DNA of 8,408 bases from Spirochaeta sp. (lineage in GTDB: Bacteria; Spirochaetota; Spirochaetia; DSM-27196; Alkalispirochaetaceae), in the NCBI GenBank assembly GCA_027859055.1, contig JAQIBO010000222.1, forward strand, positions 1 to 8,408, given 5' to 3'. The translations under genes were made by a program, and so were the position numbers. Under the pieces are notes generated by a model. The model was not told the origin of the DNA. It saw nothing but the letters and a program-made list of their open reading frames with translations, and did no database searches. Positions 6,211 through 8,408 of this stretch are shown one piece after another. How positions within the stretch are numbered: the first letter of the stretch is position 1; each line of letters begins with the position of its first letter.

Positions 6211-7251
6211 TTACGACCTCGGGACAGGCATCGGCAGCTCCAGTTCGCCGCTCTTCATGCGCTCCAGGAGCGCCTCCATCTCGGCGCCGATCGCGGCGGG
6301 AACGTTCTGCTGAAAGACCGGATGTTCCGTGTCAAAACTGACCGCCTCATCGGCGACGCCCAGGATACGGGCGGTGCCAAAGGGCAGCTCGCCCTGGATC
6401 GCGGCACGGGTTGCCTCGTACGTCGCCACATCCTGGCGGACAAATGACGATCCGACCACCACACCGGGGCCCTGGTCGTAACCGGCGTCGTCATACCAGA
6501 TGACATGGACGCCACGCTCCCGGGCGGCGGAGATTGTTCCCTGATTGCCACCGCCTGCAATGGTCAGGACGACGTCACTTCCCTGAGCGACCATGTCGGC
6601 GACAATTTCCTGCGCCTTGCCGGCGTCGTACCAGTTTCCGAGAACGCGAAAGTCGACCTGTCCGTCCGAGGCGATCGCGTCGAGTCCCATCTCATAGGCC
6701 GGCAGAATCACCTCGTTCATGATCGGGTATTCCTGTCCGGCAAGGAGGCCGACACGTGCCGCCTCGTTGACGCCGGACATCTCACTGGTGGTTACAAGAC
6801 CGGCGAAATAGCCGCACAGGAAGGCCTGTTCCTGCTGGTTGAAGAGGATCGTGTGAATCTGCGGGTGATCGGAAAGATATCCGTCAAGGATGAGAAAGCG
6901 CGCCTCCGGGACCGCGTCGGCAACGGTTGCCGCAATCTCCGGCATACTTGGATTGGAGGTGACGATCAGGTCATAGGAGCCGCCGGCGGCCATCGACATC
7001 ATACCCTCTTCCCATGTCGACTGGTTGAAGCCGCCCTCAATAACCGCCACGGTAGTGTCCCCGACCTCGTCGGCTGCCTGTTGTACGCCGGCAACCAGCA
7101 TTTCGTAGGTGGGACTCCCGTCAACAACGCCGGGAACAAATACACCGATATCAAAGCTGGAATCCTCAGCCGCTTCTCCCGCTCCGGCGGCGAATGCCAG
7201 AAGTGCCGGAATCAGGAGCAGCAACGCGGACAGTGAAAATGTCTGTTTCAT
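6211..7251 (-). CDS. BMP/PnrA-family periplasmic substrate-binding protein
   Basis: This is the extracytoplasmic receptor of the importer, first gene of its operon. The family (TmpC/PnrA, BmpA, Med) has a periplasmic-binding-protein fold, and characterised members bind purine nucleosides. It has 346 residues from the ATG at 7251. Residues 1-21 form a classic signal peptide (MKQTF, a hydrophobic core from about 8 to 20, Ala-Phe-Ala-Ala), probably cut by signal peptidase I; there is no lipobox cysteine. Family landmarks: FVPGVVDGSPTYE (38-50), EGGFNQSTWEEG (72-83), VPEARFLILD (114-123), EQAFLCGYFAGL (141-152), VGLLAGQE (167-174) and TIAGGGNQGTISAARERGVHVIWYDD split over 230-255. The frame stays open upstream to 7425, but that extension has no signal character, overlaps the divergent kinase gene and crosses the promoter. 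No Shine-Dalgarno sequence precedes the start; a promoter ends six bases before it. The FVPGVV/GSPTYE start reminds me of spirochaetal members. Ligand unknown. Confidence 0.94.
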   Translation of the reverse strand: MKQTFSLSALLLLIPALLAFAAGAGEAAEDSSFDIGVFVPGVVDGSPTYEMLVAGVQQAADEVGDTTVAVIEGGFNQSTWEEGMMSMAAGGSYDLIVTSNPSMPEIAATVADAVPEARFLILDGYLSDHPQIHTILFNQQEQAFLCGYFAGLVTTSEMSGVNEAARVGLLAGQEYPIMNEVILPAYEMGLDAIASDGQVDFRVLGNWYDAGKAQEIVADMVAQGSDVVLTIAGGGNQGTISAARERGVHVIWYDDAGYDQGPGVVVGSSFVRQDVATYEATRAAIQGELPFGTARILGVADEAVSFDTEHPVFQQNVPAAIGAEMEALLERMKSGELELPMPVPRS

Positions 7252-7257
7252 ACCGTG

Positions 7258-7286
7258 AATGTACCGTTTCTCCCGCTGCGGGACAA
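7258..7286 (-). promoter_or_regulatory. Probable promoter of the importer operon
   Basis: On the minus strand there is TTGTCC (7286-7281, four of six to TTGACA), a 17-bp spacer and TACATT (7263-7258, four of six to TATAAT). Exactly six bases separate the -10 from the ATG at 7251, so the A of the ATG falls at the usual +1. This predicts a leaderless mRNA. The -35 overlaps the left copy of the CAAGATTG repeat. Confidence 0.6.
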
Positions 7287-7312
7287 GATTGGCAGGTACT
7301 CCTGCAAGATTG
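7284..7312. promoter_or_regulatory. Candidate shared operator between divergent promoters
   Basis: CAAGATTG occurs at 7284-7291 and again at 7305-7312, 21 bp apart start to start, which places both on the same face of the helix. The thirteen bases between them are GCAGG-TACT-CCTG, and with the next C (start of the right repeat) they form the inverted repeat GCAGG-N4-CCTGC (7292-7305). The left copy overlaps the -35 of the importer promoter and the right copy overlaps the -35 of the kinase promoter. One regulator bound here could control both. No regulator gene is in the window. Confidence 0.5.
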
Positions 7313-7338
7313 ACCGGCGCGCGGCGGGGTGGTAGCCT
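7310..7338 (+). promoter_or_regulatory. Probable promoter of the FGGY kinase gene
   Basis: TTGACC (7310-7315, five of six to TTGACA), a 17-bp spacer and TAGCCT (7333-7338, three of six, keeping TA and final T). The GTG start at 7349 comes ten bases after the -10, exactly as at argH. The -35 boxes of this and the opposing importer promoter are 23 bases apart. Confidence 0.55.
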
Positions 7339-7348
7339 CGTCGATACT

Positions 7349-8408
7349 GTGAGTACCGATACACCTTCAGCACTGACGCTTCTTGTTATCGATATTGGAA
7401 CATCAAGCATCAAAGCCGCGGTCATGACCGCGGATGGGCGTGTTCTTGCCCAGGGGCGTCACCGTATTATGGGCCCGTCGGAACGGAGCGACGCCTTTGA
7501 CGCGCATCGCTGGGTGGCGGCGTTGAAACAGGCCGTCCCGCACGTTGCGGCTCACTACACGATTGACGCATTGGTTGTCAGCGGTAACGGACCGACAGTT
7601 GTTGCCGTCGACGCTTCGGGAACCGTTCTTGACCGTCCGTTGCTCTGGATGGATGGACGTACCCGCACGGTTGTGGACACCCGTTCGTTTTACCTCCCCA
7701 AAATCGCGTGGTTCGAGGCGGAATCACCGGTTGCCGACCGCGTGCGGTGGTACCTGCCGTTTCCGGAGTTTTTGCTGTATCGCCTGACCGGGGAGGCGGT
7801 TGCGGTTACACCCAGCGACGAGTTTTCTGCATTTATATGGGATTCCGAGGAAGTCGGACGGTACGCGATCGATCCACAACGACTTCCGCCGTTTGTCCCG
7901 ATCGGGACCGTTGTGGGAACGATCACCGGTGAAGCGTCTGAGTGGATCGGTCTTCCGGCGGGGACGCCGGTAGTAGCGGCCGGCTCGGATTTTCTCATGA
8001 GTCTGGTGGGAACCGATACGCTGGTTCCCGGAAAGACGTGCGATCGGGCGGGTACGTCCGAGGGTATCAACCACTGCGCCGCGGAGCGTCTGCAATACCC
8101 CGGGGTCAGAACGTTACCCCACGTAATACCGGGGTACTACAATATCGCCGGGATCCTGTCGTCCACGGGACTTCTGTTCGAATGGTTCCGGGAGATCAGC
8201 GGACAGGGCAGTCGCGACTACGGCGAGATGATGCTCGATATCCTGAACACTTCTGACGAAGCGGGAATTCCCTGGTTTTTTCCATCGGTGCATCGCGGCG
8301 CGGCGTGGGAGTTTCAACGGGGTATGTTTATCGGTCTCGGTGCGGAACATGATGCAGCGGCGATGGGGCGGGCTGTGGTTCTTTCGATCGGTTTCGCCGT
8401 TCGTGAGG
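7349..8408 (+). CDS. FGGY-family carbohydrate kinase (3' end outside window)
   Basis: FGGY kinases phosphorylate sugars or polyols with ATP in the cytoplasm. From the GTG at 7349 there are 353 complete codons without a stop, and the frame runs off the window; family members are about 480-520 residues, so the C-terminal ATP domain is incomplete. Visible motifs: N-terminal phosphate-binding loop DIGTSSIKAAV (15-25), GNGPTVVAVD (79-88) at the sugar-binding strand, LLWMDGRTR (97-105), AAGSDFLMSLVGT (210-222) with likely catalytic base D214, and RAGTSEGIN (233-241) at the ATP-binding start of domain 2. It resembles xylulokinase in plan, but the GQMHG sugar-binding motif of E. coli XylB is GNGPT here, and DGRT to the catalytic Asp is about 112 residues against about 135 in XylB; a segment after DGRT is missing. 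I therefore do not name it xylB. No Shine-Dalgarno sequence precedes the GTG. Divergent pairing with the importer suggests a joint pathway. Confidence 0.9.
   Translation, partial: MSTDTPSALTLLVIDIGTSSIKAAVMTADGRVLAQGRHRIMGPSERSDAFDAHRWVAALKQAVPHVAAHYTIDALVVSGNGPTVVAVDASGTVLDRPLLWMDGRTRTVVDTRSFYLPKIAWFEAESPVADRVRWYLPFPEFLLYRLTGEAVAVTPSDEFSAFIWDSEEVGRYAIDPQRLPPFVPIGTVVGTITGEASEWIGLPAGTPVVAAGSDFLMSLVGTDTLVPGKTCDRAGTSEGINHCAAERLQYPGVRTLPHVIPGYYNIAGILSSTGLLFEWFREISGQGSRDYGEMMLDILNTSDEAGIPWFFPSVHRGAAWEFQRGMFIGLGAEHDAAAMGRAVVLSIGFAVRE

Noticed and set aside
6505..7236. 243-codon open frame on the plus strand opposite the binding-protein gene
   Set aside because: It is fully antisense to a gene with clear family motifs and signal peptide, has no recognisable domain, and long antisense frames are common in GC-rich DNA.
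7252..7348. Purine riboswitch in front of the importer operon
   Set aside because: The inferred leader is absent or only a few bases long and the region is filled by two promoters; there is no room for an aptamer.
7252..7425. 58-residue N-terminal extension of the binding protein
   Set aside because: It would bury the signal peptide, run through the promoter and candidate operator, and overlap the first 77 bases of the divergent kinase gene.

Overview
The window holds six protein genes plus a candidate shared control region, and no RNA genes, CRISPR arrays or mobile elements that I can see. The DNA is GC-rich (about 60% by eye). The substrate-binding protein, the sugar kinase and the variant of argininosuccinate lyase look most like those of free-living, high-GC spirochaetes. 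That assignment is inference from remembered sequence character, not from a search, and is only moderately secure.

Layout. Bases 2-1321 (+) are the C-terminal half of the disaggregase ClpB, cut by the window edge. A 136-base gap follows, containing a perfect 17-bp tandem duplication and a probable promoter. Then comes argH (1458-2867, +), the last enzyme of arginine synthesis. argH runs tail-to-tail into a four-gene operon on the minus strand and overlaps its last gene by 38 bp. Read in its own direction, that operon is: BMP/PnrA-type periplasmic binding protein (7251-6211), double-domain ABC ATPase (6205-4679), permease 1 (4682-3642) and permease 2 (3645-2830). The joints are tight: a 5-base gap, an ATGA overlap and a GTGA overlap. 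Together these genes make a complete ABC importer of the class known for purine nucleoside uptake (PnrABCDE of Treponema, NupNOPQ of Bacillus). A FGGY-family sugar kinase (7349-8408, +, cut by the right edge) is transcribed divergently from the operon.

The 97-bp divergent region between the binding protein and the kinase is the most informative part. It contains two back-to-back promoter-like sequences. Between and overlapping their -35 boxes lies an 8-bp direct repeat with a 21-bp period (two helical turns), a good candidate operator for co-regulating importer and kinase. The likely logic is that the importer brings in a sugar or nucleoside and the kinase phosphorylates that ligand or a product of it. 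The kinase lacks the Met-His pair that xylulokinases use to bind sugar, so its substrate is open.

All three genes that begin a transcript here (argH, the binding protein and the kinase) lack a Shine-Dalgarno sequence. Each has a -35/-10 pair with exactly 17 bp spacing, ending 6 or 10 bases before the start codon, which predicts leaderless or nearly leaderless mRNAs. In contrast, the two permease genes inside the operon have perfect GGAGG sites six bases before their starts. I see no clearly new multi-gene system. The strongest leads are the start-site architecture, the candidate operator and the unassigned substrate of the importer-kinase pair.
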